Of a stretch of 64,000 bases of DNA, positions 1 to 8,847 are shown piece after piece (position 1 is the first letter of the stretch; the number at the start of each line of letters is the position of its first letter). The stretch comes from Eubacterium_B sp034180045 (GTDB taxonomy: Bacteria > Bacillota > Clostridia > Peptostreptococcales > Anaerovoracaceae). Both the position numbers and the translations under genes were made by a program. The stretch is from positions 160,350 to 224,349 of the forward strand of contig JAXFOY010000015.1 of NCBI GenBank assembly GCA_034180045.1. Direction: 5' to 3'. The notes beneath the pieces were generated by a model. The model was not told where the DNA came from and searched no databases. It was given only the letters and a program-made list of their open reading frames with translations.

Positions 1-556
1 AAATCGAGGCTGCCAAGTCTCCTATAGCGGCACCGTCATTGATAAGCGGCTGAATATCGGTTTTAGCAAAGACTCCGCATCTTGCAGCAATCGGATAAAT
101 AACATTATACTCCTTTGCCGCTTCGTTAAGCCCATTCGGGTCAGTATTCAGCAGAATTGCCATCTGGTCAATAAAGGCTCCTGTTCCTCCGGCACATGAA
201 CCGTTCATGCGCTGTTCGACCGTTTTACCGTAGAAAGTGATTTTTGCGTCTTCACCGCCTAATTCTATAGCAACATCAGTTTGCGGTATGAGTGCTTCAA
301 CCGCCTTACTGCATGCAATAACCTCTTGTTCAAATTTAACGTTCAAAAGATTAGCTAGTGACAGCCCGCCTGAGCCTGTTATAACAGGCCTTATATCTAT
401 ATCACCGAATTCGTCATATAGTTCCTTCATCAGGTCTTTGAGCTTTTCCATTACATCAGACATATGTCTTTCGTAGCGAGAAAATACAATTTTCCCATTC
501 TGCTCGGCTAATATCAGCTTTACAGTTGTAGAACCAATATCAATTCCTAATTTCAT
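1..556 (-). CDS. 2-hydroxyacyl-CoA dehydratase activase, N-terminal part (cut by window edge)
   Basis: The first 185 residues of an ASKHA-fold ATPase of the BadF/BadG/HgdC family, which drives ATP-dependent one-electron transfer to 2-hydroxyacyl-CoA dehydratases. The phosphate-1 motif DIGSTTVK is at residues 5-12 and a second phosphate motif, ELGGEDAK, at 98-105. Cys121 (NGSCAGGTGAF) and Cys160 (AARCGVFAKTD) are spaced like the two Cys that share one [4Fe-4S] cluster between activase subunits. The wording around Cys160 resembles the long (about 1400 residue) activase-dehydratase fusions, but the rest lies outside the window, so short and long forms cannot be told apart. The ATG at 556 is preceded by AGAGGA. 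The gene follows the MATE gene with 33 bases between them. Confidence 0.85.
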   Translation of the reverse strand, partial: MKLGIDIGSTTVKLILAEQNGKIVFSRYERHMSDVMEKLKDLMKELYDEFGDIDIRPVITGSGGLSLANLLNVKFEQEVIACSKAVEALIPQTDVAIELGGEDAKITFYGKTVEQRMNGSCAGGTGAFIDQMAILLNTDPNGLNEAAKEYNVIYPIAARCGVFAKTDIQPLINDGAAIGDLAASI

Positions 557-589
557 TTTTATGTCTTTCCTCTAAAATTTTTTATTTTA

Positions 590-1966
590 CTATAGTTGTT
601 TAATTTGTTTTTTATATAAATATGATAACATTATCGCAGAATATGCAAGACCTACTATCTCCGCCAGCGGAAATGAGAACCACGACATCTCCACACCTCC
701 AAGATTATAGAGAATATATGCCATTGGTAAAACTACGATAAGCTGTCTTATAAGCGACCCGAAAAGACTGTAAAATCCGTTTCCTGTTCCCTGGAATAAT
801 GTGGATGTAATTATTCCAAATGCAGCCGGGATGAAACAGAGGCTTATGCGTCTTAAAGCAGGTACACCCATGGCAAGCATATTTTCATCCGCATTGAAAA
901 GCTTGAGAAAGAATTCCGGAAATAGTTGAAATAATGCGGTTCCTATCGCCATTATAATCAAAGCGGCAAAAAGTGCAAGCTTAAATGTCTTCATGAGTCT
1001 GAGCCTATTTTTCGAACCGTAATTATATCCCATAACCGGCATAGCGCCTTGACTTAACCCGAATACCGGCATAAATATGAATGACTGTATCTTAAAGTAT
1101 ATTCCTAAAACTGCAACTGCTATCGGCTCAGCAGACAGTACAGTATTATATCCCAGAAGCATCAAGGAGCCTATGGCTTGCATTATTATGGACGGAAATC
1201 CTACAGCATATATGTCTTTAACAATGCCCCAGTCCGTTTTGAACCCTACAAGTTTAATTTTTACTGCACTTTCCTTTTTTATTATTATAATCGTCGCCAC
1301 AATCAAAGTGCACGCCTGACCTATAACCGTTGCTATCGCTGCGCCTGTTACGCCTAAAGCCGGTAAACCGAAGAGTCCGAAAATAAGTATAGGATCCAGT
1401 ATTGTATTAACGACAGCTCCCGACATCGAACAAATCATAGGAGTTATCATGTTACCTGTTGATTGAAGGACTTTTTCCAATATGATTTCTATAGCCATAA
1501 ATACGCTAAAACACAACACGATACGCATATATGACGTACCGGCAACAAAGGTTTCCGTATCATCGGTGTAATGATGCATAAATGGCACTGTCAAGAAAAT
1601 TCCTATGAGCAAAAATATAATATAGTTAATCAATCCTATTCTTATACTTGTGCATGCTGCCAAATCAGCATCTCTTTGCCTCTTTGCTCCAAGCCTCCTC
1701 GATATCAATGAATTTACACCTACACCTGAACCTACCGAGACTGCAATCATAAGTATTTGTACCGGCATAACAAAGGACACGGCTGTCAATGCCTCCTGAC
1801 TTATCTGCGCCACAAAAATGCTATCTATGATATTATACATAGCATTAATTGTCATAGATAAAATTGCAGGCCATGCCATGGATGCGAGTAATCTTCCTAT
1901 CGGCATGCTACCCATCTTGTCCGAATCTTTAATTTTATTTTCTTTTACTTTTAGCGTTTCTTCCAT
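590..1966 (-). CDS. MATE family multidrug/Na+ antiporter
   Basis: A 458-residue integral membrane protein of the multidrug and toxic compound extrusion family, which exports cationic drugs or metabolites using an Na+ or H+ gradient. It shows about 12 hydrophobic segments in two homologous MatE halves. Typical text includes the early SMAWPAILSM helix, the ISRRLGA loop after helix 2 and the GMPVMGYNYG-like loop in the second half (here GAMPVMGYNYGS). The frame stays open 22 codons further upstream, but that part lies inside the RNase P RNA. The ATG at 1966 is preceded by TTGGAG at good spacing and is the likely start. It begins only 21 bases after the end of rnpB on the same strand. The substrate cannot be predicted. 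Confidence 0.88.
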   Translation of the reverse strand: MEETLKVKENKIKDSDKMGSMPIGRLLASMAWPAILSMTINAMYNIIDSIFVAQISQEALTAVSFVMPVQILMIAVSVGSGVGVNSLISRRLGAKRQRDADLAACTSIRIGLINYIIFLLIGIFLTVPFMHHYTDDTETFVAGTSYMRIVLCFSVFMAIEIILEKVLQSTGNMITPMICSMSGAVVNTILDPILIFGLFGLPALGVTGAAIATVIGQACTLIVATIIIIKKESAVKIKLVGFKTDWGIVKDIYAVGFPSIIMQAIGSLMLLGYNTVLSAEPIAVAVLGIYFKIQSFIFMPVFGLSQGAMPVMGYNYGSKNRLRLMKTFKLALFAALIIMAIGTALFQLFPEFFLKLFNADENMLAMGVPALRRISLCFIPAAFGIITSTLFQGTGNGFYSLFGSLIRQLIVVLPMAYILYNLGGVEMSWFSFPLAEIVGLAYSAIMLSYLYKKQIKQL

Positions 1967-1987
1967 ACTTTTTCTCCAATATAAAAA

Positions 1988-2338
1988 GTTAAGGGACAGA
2001 TCTATAAGCCGGGTTCTGTATTCGACGATCATCTATCTAAGGCGTAACATTACTGCACGCTCATGCGGTCCACCTCGTGAGCTGCAACGGGCCGCTGCAT
2101 TTTGCGCTCAATTTCGACCTTGCTCCGAATGGGGTTTACACGGCAGCCATGTCTCCATGACCCCGGTGAGCTCTTACCTCACCATTTCAACCTTACCACA
2201 GCCTAACTGTTTCGGCGGAATGTTTCTGTTGCACTTTCCCTATAGTTACCTACGCCGGATGTTATCCGGCATTCTTGCCCTATGGAGCCCGGACTTTCCT
2301 CATGTCAATGACACGCAACCGTCTGATCTTCCCTTAAC
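1988..2338 (-). ncRNA. rnpB: RNase P RNA (bacterial type A)
   Basis: Catalytic RNA of ribonuclease P, which matures tRNA 5' ends. On the minus strand the conserved block GAGGAAAGUCCGGGCUCC lies near the 5' end and ACAGAACCCGGCUUAUAG near the 3' end. The ends pair as helix P1 (GUUAAGGGA with UCCCUUAAC). The GGGAAAGUGCAACAGAAA segment and the GGUGAGGUAAGAGCUCACC hairpin fit type A architecture. A -10 element lies 7 bases before the inferred 5' end. No terminator separates it from the downstream MATE gene. Confidence 0.95.
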
Positions 2339-2344
2339 TAATTT

Positions 2345-2350
2345 ATTATA
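2345..2350 (-). promoter_or_regulatory. Extended -10 promoter of rnpB
   Basis: Minus-strand TATAAT directly preceded by TGG (TGn extended -10). No good -35 hexamer is seen at 16-18 bases. The expected transcription start, about 2338, matches the 5' end of the RNase P RNA deduced from helix P1. Confidence 0.65.
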
Positions 2351-2395
2351 CCACAATTGATTATGAATTAAAGCAAAAATAGATTACAAAATCAA

Positions 2396-2421
2396 ATAGA
2401 TGGTCATAAATAACCACCTAT
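2396..2421 (-). terminator. Probable terminator after ridA
   Basis: Minus-strand hairpin with stem ATAGGTGGT/ACCATCTAT (one G-U pair) and an 8-base loop, followed by a moderately T-rich TTGATTTTGT. It lies between ridA and the rnpB promoter. Confidence 0.5.
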
Positions 2422-2483
2422 TGTCTGTTCTCAATTATGAATTTACTTTCATCAATAATAAGTAAATTTACGTTTTACTTTGC

Positions 2484-2858
2484 TTATTTTGCTGCCATGC
2501 ACTCGATTTCTACAAGACCGCCCTTAGGTAATTTTGAGACTTCAACGCACGATCTTGCCGGCTTGCTTTCACCAAAATGTTTTGCGTAGATTTCATTAAC
2601 TTTTCCGAAATTGTTCATATCATCTATGAACACGGTGGTCTTTACAACATCACTAAGCTCATATCCCGCTTCGTTTAACACTGCTTTCAAGTTTTCCAAA
2701 GCCTGCTCCGTTTGTGCTACAAGTCCGTCTGCAAGTTCTCCGGTGGTAGGATTTAGACCTAGCTGACCTGAAACAAAAATCAAATTACCTGCCTGAACCG
2801 CGTGTACATAAGGTCCTACTGCTGCCGGTGCGTTTTTAGCTACTATCGCTTTATTCAT
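2484..2858 (-). CDS. ridA: RidA family reactive intermediate (enamine/imine) deaminase
   Basis: A 124-residue protein of the YjgF/YER057c/UK114 family. Members hydrolyse reactive 2-aminoacrylate-type enamines and imines released by PLP enzymes, protecting other PLP enzymes from damage. The length is typical of the trimeric RidA fold. The active-site Arg sits in PARSCVEV (Arg102), followed by the conserved VEIE near the C terminus, as in deaminating RidA proteins. An ATG at 2888 is in frame, but ATG 2858 has AAGGAA upstream and starts where the family starts. It is the last gene of a long minus-strand run, 37 bases after nif3. Confidence 0.92.
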   Translation of the reverse strand: MNKAIVAKNAPAAVGPYVHAVQAGNLIFVSGQLGLNPTTGELADGLVAQTEQALENLKAVLNEAGYELSDVVKTTVFIDDMNNFGKVNEIYAKHFGESKPARSCVEVSKLPKGGLVEIECMAAK

Positions 2859-2895
2859 TGTTAGTTCCTTTCCATGAAAAATAAACATTAATTAA

Positions 2896-3669
2896 CTATA
2901 TAGATTTAATAGGATTATAGCAGTTTTTACTTTCTATAACACATATGTCTTTAGAGAGTTTAGCTTTGATAAGCTGTGAGAAAATATACTCGCTTCCGAA
3001 ATGACCTATATCAATAACATTTAATCCCGCCTGCCGAGCATCGACAGCGTTGTGATGCTTAACATCGCCCGTAACATAAACATCCACATCTTTATCATAA
3101 GCACAAGTTGCAAATTCCATACCTGAACCGGTACACCAAGCGATATTTGATATTATTTGCCCGCCATCTCCAACATATCTTATCAAAGATTTTGGAACTG
3201 AAAGTTTATTGCTTAAAAAATTGCAAAAATCGATCAGCTTCATCGGTTTCTTGCTTCTTCCGCATCGGCAATATGCATTGTTTTCGGATAAAAGCTGAAT
3301 ATCTTCCACCTCAATCAATTCCCCGAAATAATCATTTAGTCCGCCGCAGGCAATATCACATGATGTATGAGCGGAATAAACGCTTATATTGCTCTGAACA
3401 AGTTTGATAACAAAAGAATCGACGGCTTTATCTACAGAAAGTGATTTTACGCCGGAAAAGAATAGCGGATGATGACTGATAATCAAATCAACATCTTCTG
3501 AAATAGCCTCCGAAACCACAGAGTCAGTGATTTCAAGCACGCTCATTACTTTGTGAACCTCATCCGACAGGGCTAGCTGTATGCCGGAATTATCCCATTC
3601 TTCGGCACTTGAAAGCGGAAACAACTCATTCATATATTCAATTATTTTTTTTAACTTAATTGCTTTCAT
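2896..3669 (-). CDS. Nif3-like dinuclear metal centre protein
   Basis: A 257-residue Nif3/YqfO (DUF34) family protein. The family forms hexameric toroids with a dinuclear metal site; a role as GTP cyclohydrolase I-type enzyme or metal-ion chaperone has been suggested, but the function is not settled. Metal-ligand motifs are visible: SHHPLFF (His66, His67), HTSCD (His101, Asp105) and GHFGSE (His223, Glu227). The length matches the short E. coli YbgI type; the PII-like insertion of Bacillus YqfO is absent. Its start overlaps the end of trmK by 14 bases, the usual trmK-nif3 pairing of Bacillota. Confidence 0.9.
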   Translation of the reverse strand: MKAIKLKKIIEYMNELFPLSSAEEWDNSGIQLALSDEVHKVMSVLEITDSVVSEAISEDVDLIISHHPLFFSGVKSLSVDKAVDSFVIKLVQSNISVYSAHTSCDIACGGLNDYFGELIEVEDIQLLSENNAYCRCGRSKKPMKLIDFCNFLSNKLSVPKSLIRYVGDGGQIISNIAWCTGSGMEFATCAYDKDVDVYVTGDVKHHNAVDARQAGLNVIDIGHFGSEYIFSQLIKAKLSKDICVIESKNCYNPIKSI

Positions 3670-4390
3670 CCAGACACCCTAATAAATATTTAAGTCTTTC
3701 CCTTCTGCTTATTCTCCGTGATAAATTAATATCCTTATCTCCATCCTTACCTTTGAGAATGTTTTCTATTATGAATGCTTCTTTTCTTAGATGCAGTTCT
3801 AAATATTCCTTACTGTGTTTATTTGGGAATTCGAGTAAAAGATTCGGGAAATCATATTCTGCACTCAAGTTGTTATGCAAATTTATTTCACGGTTTGCCT
3901 GTACGGTGATTTGTCCCGGCCTTACCGTTAAAATTTCACAAATCCGTTTACCTTCTTTAACTAAATCAAAGCCTGTGATATTAAAATTGTTTTTTTCCAA
4001 CCAATAAATCAGCTCTCCGAGATTATTCCTGGGCTGTAAAATAAATTTTTTATAACTTACGGTTTTGATTATATCCCATTCGAGAATGTCAATCATCAAA
4101 AGCGCACCCATACCTGCCATTACAACAGTATCAACTTCGTATGCTTTCAAAACCGCAAGTCCGTCACCCAATCTGAAATCAAAAGCCTTATTTGGATGAT
4201 ACAGCTTGCAGTTTTCTTTAGCTTTTTGTAAAGACCCTTTGCTGACATCAGCCATGATTACCTTTGGTGATATTGAGTTTTCCCAAAGATAAATGGGTAA
4301 ATATCCGTGGTCTGTTCCTATATCTGCAACAACTTCCCCTTTGTCAACTCTGTCCGCAATACATTCCAGCCTTTCACTTAGCTTAATCAT
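3656..4390 (-). CDS. trmK: tRNA (adenine(22)-N(1))-methyltransferase
   Basis: A 244-residue TrmK (YqfN) family Rossmann methyltransferase that makes m1A22 in the D-loop of certain tRNAs using S-adenosylmethionine. SAM motif I is VADIGTDHGYLP (21-32), and the family-specific VMAGMG lies at 90-95. Downstream, QPRNN takes the catalytic-motif position usual for TrmK. A less conserved helical C-terminal part follows, as is usual. The ribosome-binding site GGAGTAAG lies in the end of rpoD, six bases upstream. The rpoD-trmK-nif3 order is common in Bacillota, which strengthens the call. Confidence 0.93.
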   Translation of the reverse strand: MIKLSERLECIADRVDKGEVVADIGTDHGYLPIYLWENSISPKVIMADVSKGSLQKAKENCKLYHPNKAFDFRLGDGLAVLKAYEVDTVVMAGMGALLMIDILEWDIIKTVSYKKFILQPRNNLGELIYWLEKNNFNITGFDLVKEGKRICEILTVRPGQITVQANREINLHNNLSAEYDFPNLLLEFPNKHSKEYLELHLRKEAFIIENILKGKDGDKDINLSRRISRRERLKYLLGCLDESN

Positions 4391-4396
4391 TAAAAC

Positions 4397-5587
4397 TTAC
4401 TCCAGATAATCCTTTAGTTTCTTACTTCTGCTCGGATGCCTTAATTTACGAAGAGCCTTTGCCTCTATCTGCCTGATTCTCTCGCGTGTAACATCAAATT
4501 CTTTACCGACTTCTTCAAGTGTTCTTGAGCGTCCGTCCTCAAGACCGAATCTTAATTTAAGAACTTTTTGCTCCCTGTCTGTAAGTGTGTCCAAAACCTC
4601 AACGAGTTGTTCTTTCAACATGGAAAACGCAGCCGCCTCAGCCGGTGCCGGAACATCATCATCCGGAATAAAATCGCCAAGATGGCTGTCTTCTTCTTCT
4701 CCTATAGGCGTTTCAAGCGATACCGGCTCCTGTGCTATTTTTTGAATTTCTCTTACCTTATCTACGGTTATCCCCATCTCCTTAGCTATTTCTTCAGGTG
4801 ACGGTTCACGACCGTATGTCTGCAAAAGCTGTCTTGAGACTCTGATAAGTTTATTAATTGTTTCTACCATATGGACAGGGATTCTTATAGTTCTTGCTTG
4901 ATCTGCTATAGATCTTGTAATTGCCTGTCTTATCCACCAAGTCGCATAGGTTGAAAACTTGTAACCCTTGCGATAATCAAATTTATCTACCGCCTTAATA
5001 AGACCAAGGTTGCCCTCTTGGATTAAATCGAGGAAAAGCATTCCGCGCCCTACATATCTTTTGGCAATACTGACAACAAGTCTGAGATTTGCTTCACAAA
5101 GCTTCATCTTCGCATATTCATCACCTTGTTCCATACGCTTAGCAAGTTCAATCTCCTCATCTGCCGTTAACAGAGGTACCTTTCCTATTTCTTTTAGATA
5201 CATGCGAACAGGATCATCGACTGAAATGCCTTTGGGAACCGTAGCCTCCACATCGATAGTCCCATCTTTATCAAGCACTACACCGTCATCTTCATCTTCG
5301 TCTTCATCGTCCACATTTAATATCAAAGAAAAATCTTCTGTAAAATTTTCAATTTCTATATCGTTTGTCAACAGAGTGTCATAAATTTCATCAATTACGT
5401 TCTTGTCGAGATCAAAATGATCAAGATAGTCGGAGATATCCATATAACTTAAACGGTTATTTTTAGATCTGCCTTTTTCCTCAAGACGTTTAATCAGCTC
5501 TACTTTTAATTGTTCAGATGAAAGGCCGCTAAGTTCCTCTACCTTAAATCCCGGTGATTTGTTTTCTTCAATTTCTTTAATGCTCAT
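4397..5587 (-). CDS. rpoD: RNA polymerase primary sigma factor (SigA/RpoD)
   Basis: A 396-residue housekeeping sigma-70. Region 1.1 spans about residues 1-85 and is followed by a strongly acidic stretch (93-101). Region 1.2 begins at DDPVRMYLKEIG (124-135). Region 2 carries the core-binding and -10 recognition segment (DLIQEGNLGLIKAVDKFD and the aromatic-rich YATWWIRQAI, 214-223). Region 4 has the helix-turn-helix VTRERIRQIEAKALRKL near the C terminus. The length fits clostridial SigA rather than the much longer E. coli RpoD. It lies 15 bases after dnaG, the conserved dnaG-rpoD pair. Promoters in this window with TTGACA/TATAAT and TGn elements fit this sigma factor. Confidence 0.97.
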   Translation of the reverse strand: MSIKEIEENKSPGFKVEELSGLSSEQLKVELIKRLEEKGRSKNNRLSYMDISDYLDHFDLDKNVIDEIYDTLLTNDIEIENFTEDFSLILNVDDEDEDEDDGVVLDKDGTIDVEATVPKGISVDDPVRMYLKEIGKVPLLTADEEIELAKRMEQGDEYAKMKLCEANLRLVVSIAKRYVGRGMLFLDLIQEGNLGLIKAVDKFDYRKGYKFSTYATWWIRQAITRSIADQARTIRIPVHMVETINKLIRVSRQLLQTYGREPSPEEIAKEMGITVDKVREIQKIAQEPVSLETPIGEEEDSHLGDFIPDDDVPAPAEAAAFSMLKEQLVEVLDTLTDREQKVLKLRFGLEDGRSRTLEEVGKEFDVTRERIRQIEAKALRKLRHPSRSKKLKDYLE

Positions 5588-5602
5588 TAACTATATGTCC
5601 TT

Positions 5603-7342
5603 TCACAATTTACTAATTTCGTACTGAATTTGCTTTAATTTTAATAACAACTCTCGTTGCTTTTCTTGGGCGTTCATTTCTTCATCAAGTAAGCTAAGCA
5701 TTTTAATTACATTATTTTCTTCTTCGTGAAGCTTCTCTAACTTACTGCGTTTCAAACAATCGCTGAAAATTTTCTCTTCCTCACCGTCAATCGGTATTGT
5801 ATCTATAACATCTGTAAACGCCTTGCTTTCGTCTTCACTCAAAGAATCAATAATCAAATTTATATCGAGTTCTCCGCTCTTTGTAAATTGTTTCTTAATA
5901 ACCGAAAAAATATTCTGCGCCGTAGATGTAGTTAACATATCAATGTTATCGTCTATCTTTTGTATATATGATTCATTTCTTGTAATTAAGCGTATACAAT
6001 CTTTTTCTATAGAGGTTAATTCCTCAATAATATCCGCATCATTTGTTGTGTTCTTTCTTTGCTCTTTTTGAGATTTATCTATATTTTCATTAATCTCCAA
6101 GCGAATCGCAGCCTCCGAAATGGAAAATTCCTTGGAAACCCTTTTTATGTAGATTTCCTGCTCCACGGCACCTAAATCTGTCAGGCTTGCAGCTATCTCT
6201 TTAATACACTCTATGCGTTCCTCGTCATTATTGAGATTGTATTTCGATTTTATTGACTTGAGCTTATAATCACCAAATGGAAGTGCCTTTTCTATAAGTT
6301 TTTTGAACGCATCTTTGCCATCCTTACGAATAAATTCATCAGGATCTTTCCCGTCATCTACATGAAGCACTTTAACCTTAAGACCTTCTTTATGAAGAAT
6401 TTCCATTCCTCGTAGAGCTGCCGCCACTCCTGCGCTATCCGAATCATATGAGAGCACTACATCCTTGGTGTATCGTTTTATCAGTCGTGCTTGATTTTCA
6501 GTCAATGCCGTTCCCAGCGATGCCGCCACGTTTGTAATACCGCCCTGATACAGACTTATAGTATCCATATACCCTTCTACAAGAATAATAAAACCGTCCT
6601 TACCTACGGATGTTCTTGATAAGTTAAGACCGTAGAGATTATTTTTTTTACGAAATATTTTGCTTTCGGGCGAATTTAAGTACTTAGGCTTGTCATTTTC
6701 GTCTATGGCTCTACCGCCAAAACCTATGACTTTACCGGCCGTATTAATTATGGGGAAAATAACTCGATTTCTGAATTTATCATAGTATCTTCCGTTAGAT
6801 TCTGCCACCAGACCGAGTTCAATCATCTTCTCTACAGGATAAGCTTTGTCGGTTAAAAAGTTATATAGACTGTTCCATGATTCGTCCGCATAACCTATAC
6901 CGAATTTTTTTAAGATTTCCGGTCTTATCGCACGCCGCTTCATATACGAATATCCCTTGTTCGCCTTCTCTGTAAAAGACTTATAGAAAAAAAGTGCCGC
7001 ATCTTTATTTATCTTATAATAAATATCTAAATCCTCGCCATAAGCTCTGTTTTCCTCAAGTTCGATTCCGTATTCATCAGCAAGCTGCCTTACCGCATCA
7101 TTAAATTCAAGATTGTTATAGCGCTTTATAAATTCAATTGCATCTCCGGAAGCACCGCAACCAAAGCAGGTAAAAATCTGCTTCGATTCAGAAACAACAA
7201 AAGAAGGCGTCTTTTCATTGTGAAATGGACAAACGCCTTTGTAATTGCTTCCCGCTCTCTTAAGACTTATGCGTCTTGAGATTACATCGACTATATCTAT
7301 AGTATCTTTTAGATTTGCTATGGATTTAGCTGTAAAAGGCAT
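5603..7342 (-). CDS. dnaG: DNA primase
   Basis: A 579-residue replicative primase that makes RNA primers at the fork. The N-terminal CHC2 zinc ribbon uses Cys38, His41, Cys59 and Cys62 (CPFH and CFGC). The TOPRIM catalytic core has Glu256 in ILVEGYMD and the acidic pair Asp300/Asp302 in SYDSDSAG, the metal-binding residues of the family. The divergent C-terminal third should carry the DnaB-helicase-binding domain. SD AAGGAGG lies five bases before the ATG. A 76-base AT-rich gap separates it from dgt, possibly with a promoter I could not define. Confidence 0.97.
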   Translation of the reverse strand: MPFTAKSIANLKDTIDIVDVISRRISLKRAGSNYKGVCPFHNEKTPSFVVSESKQIFTCFGCGASGDAIEFIKRYNNLEFNDAVRQLADEYGIELEENRAYGEDLDIYYKINKDAALFFYKSFTEKANKGYSYMKRRAIRPEILKKFGIGYADESWNSLYNFLTDKAYPVEKMIELGLVAESNGRYYDKFRNRVIFPIINTAGKVIGFGGRAIDENDKPKYLNSPESKIFRKKNNLYGLNLSRTSVGKDGFIILVEGYMDTISLYQGGITNVAASLGTALTENQARLIKRYTKDVVLSYDSDSAGVAAALRGMEILHKEGLKVKVLHVDDGKDPDEFIRKDGKDAFKKLIEKALPFGDYKLKSIKSKYNLNNDEERIECIKEIAASLTDLGAVEQEIYIKRVSKEFSISEAAIRLEINENIDKSQKEQRKNTTNDADIIEELTSIEKDCIRLITRNESYIQKIDDNIDMLTTSTAQNIFSVIKKQFTKSGELDINLIIDSLSEDESKAFTDVIDTIPIDGEEEKIFSDCLKRSKLEKLHEEENNVIKMLSLLDEEMNAQEKQRELLLKLKQIQYEISKL

Positions 7343-7418
7343 CCTTGCCTCCTTAAAAATGACTCTAAGTTTATATTCTGCAAAAATGTAAGCTTTCCTT
7401 TATTTCGCAAACAAATTT

Positions 7419-8414
7419 TTAACAAAAAATTTTCTTGTATAGTTTTTGGGCAAATCTATCCGTCATTCCTGCAATATAATCTTTTACTACGGTTTCCGGT
7501 CCGTCAACAGCTATATAAAGCTGCTCGGCTTCAGGTAATTCTTGAGGATGTGCTATATAATATTTATATAGTGATGAGATAATTTTTTCTACCATCATCA
7601 AATCTTCTTCTTTTTTTACAAGAGGACTGCAATACACATTTTTGAACATGAATTTTCTCAAAACAAGCAGCATTTGCATGTGCTCATCATCCATAGAAAT
7701 ATGCTTGCTGTTTTCGCTGTTTTGTATGACGTTTCTCACCATGGTGTTCACTCGCGTGCTGTGTTTGTCTCCAAACAGCTCAATTGCATCCTTTGGAAGA
7801 TCATCAAACTGAATAACTTTGCTCCTTAAGGCATCGTCAATATCATGATTTATATATGCTATTCTGTCCGAAAGCCTTACAATTTCACCCTCCGCAGTTG
7901 CAGGTACAATATCGCCGGAGTGATTTCTTATGCCGTCTCTCACCTCAAAAGTAAGGTTCATACCATTTCCCGTAAACCTTTTTTCAAGCACGTCAACAAC
8001 TCTCAAACTTTGCTCGTTATGCTTAAACCCGGGTTTGTGCACGCTGTTTAAGACATACTCGCCATTGTGACCAAACGGAGTGTGTCCCAAGTCATGCCCC
8101 AGTGCTATAGCTTCAGCTAAATCTTCATTCAGTTTGAGCGCTCTGCTTATTGTTCTGGCAATTTGACTTACTTCCAGCGTATGTGTCAATCTCGTTCTGT
8201 AGTGGTCGCCTTCACTTCCAAGAAAAACTTGAGTTTTGTGCATCAAGCGCCTAAAAGCCTTAGAATGAATTATGCGGTCTCTATCTCTTTGAAACTCAGT
8301 ACGAAATTCACATTTGGGTTCATCAGCTTTGCGTCCCTTGGTTTCTGAGGATTTTGTAGCGTACTTTGAAAGCCATATGTTTTCTTTTTTTTCAAGTTCT
8401 ATCCGATTTTGCAT
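7419..8414 (-). CDS. dgt: dGTP triphosphohydrolase-like HD-domain protein
   Basis: A 331-residue HD-superfamily deoxynucleoside triphosphohydrolase, which cleaves dGTP (or other dNTPs) to the nucleoside and triphosphate. The metal-binding HD signature is visible as RLTHTLEV (His78) and ALGHDLGHTPFGH (His107, Asp108), and the N-terminal block KGRK...RTEFQRDRDRIIHSKAFRRL is family-typical. I chose the ATG at 8414, one base after the dut stop; a TTG at 8435 inside dut would add seven residues. The short form (about 340 residues) is the clostridial type, not the 505-residue E. coli Dgt. Lying between dut and dnaG, it suggests dNTP-pool control near replication genes. Substrate preference is unknown. 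Confidence 0.9.
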   Translation of the reverse strand: MQNRIELEKKENIWLSKYATKSSETKGRKADEPKCEFRTEFQRDRDRIIHSKAFRRLMHKTQVFLGSEGDHYRTRLTHTLEVSQIARTISRALKLNEDLAEAIALGHDLGHTPFGHNGEYVLNSVHKPGFKHNEQSLRVVDVLEKRFTGNGMNLTFEVRDGIRNHSGDIVPATAEGEIVRLSDRIAYINHDIDDALRSKVIQFDDLPKDAIELFGDKHSTRVNTMVRNVIQNSENSKHISMDDEHMQMLLVLRKFMFKNVYCSPLVKKEEDLMMVEKIISSLYKYYIAHPQELPEAEQLYIAVDGPETVVKDYIAGMTDRFAQKLYKKIFC

Positions 8415-8415
8415 T

Positions 8416-8847
8416 CTAAACACCCGTATGTCCAAATCCGCCTTTGCCCCTATCGGTATTATTCAGCTCATTGCAAAGTTCAAATTCTACCCTTTCATGT
8501 TTTGCTATTACAACCTGGGCGATACGGTCACCGTCTTTAATTGTAAAGTCTTCGTCGCTCCAGTTAATCAAAGGAACCTTTAATTCACCTCTATAATCGG
8601 CGTCAATCGTTCCTATGCCGTTCACAAGACCTATACCATTTTTGATGGCGAGCCCTGACCTGGCACGCACTTGAGCTTCATATCCGCACGGCAGTTCAAT
8701 GAAGATGCCCGTAGGAATGAGCATTCTCTTACCTTTTTCTAAAATAATATCCCCTTCGGGAAGATATGCCGGCAGGTCAAATCCTGCTGATTGCGAAGTT
8801 GCATAACCGGGAATCCTATTTGATTTACTTATAATTTTTATCCTCAT
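8416..8847 (-). CDS. dut: dUTP diphosphatase
   Basis: A 143-residue trimeric dUTPase that hydrolyses dUTP to dUMP and pyrophosphate, keeping uracil out of DNA and supplying dTMP synthesis. The five family motifs are in order: SAGFDLPA (20-27), RARSGLA (61-67), GTIDADYRGEL (79-89; catalytic Asp and uracil-binding hairpin), GDRIAQVVI (106-114) and the C-terminal Arg-Gly-rich lid RGKGGFGHTG (133-142). The length is standard. Its start overlaps the stop of the M16 peptidase gene (ATGA), indicating translational coupling. Confidence 0.97.
   Translation of the reverse strand: MRIKIISKSNRIPGYATSQSAGFDLPAYLPEGDIILEKGKRMLIPTGIFIELPCGYEAQVRARSGLAIKNGIGLVNGIGTIDADYRGELKVPLINWSDEDFTIKDGDRIAQVVIAKHERVEFELCNELNNTDRGKGGFGHTGV

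Noticed and set aside
1967..2032. Longer N terminus for the MATE protein
   Set aside because: The extra 22 codons are inside rnpB, while ATG 1966 has a good SD.
1818..2360. A 180-codon open frame on the plus strand across the RNase P gene
   Set aside because: It lies antisense to rnpB and the MATE 5' end, has no SD and codes for no recognisable protein; it is a shadow of the RNA gene.
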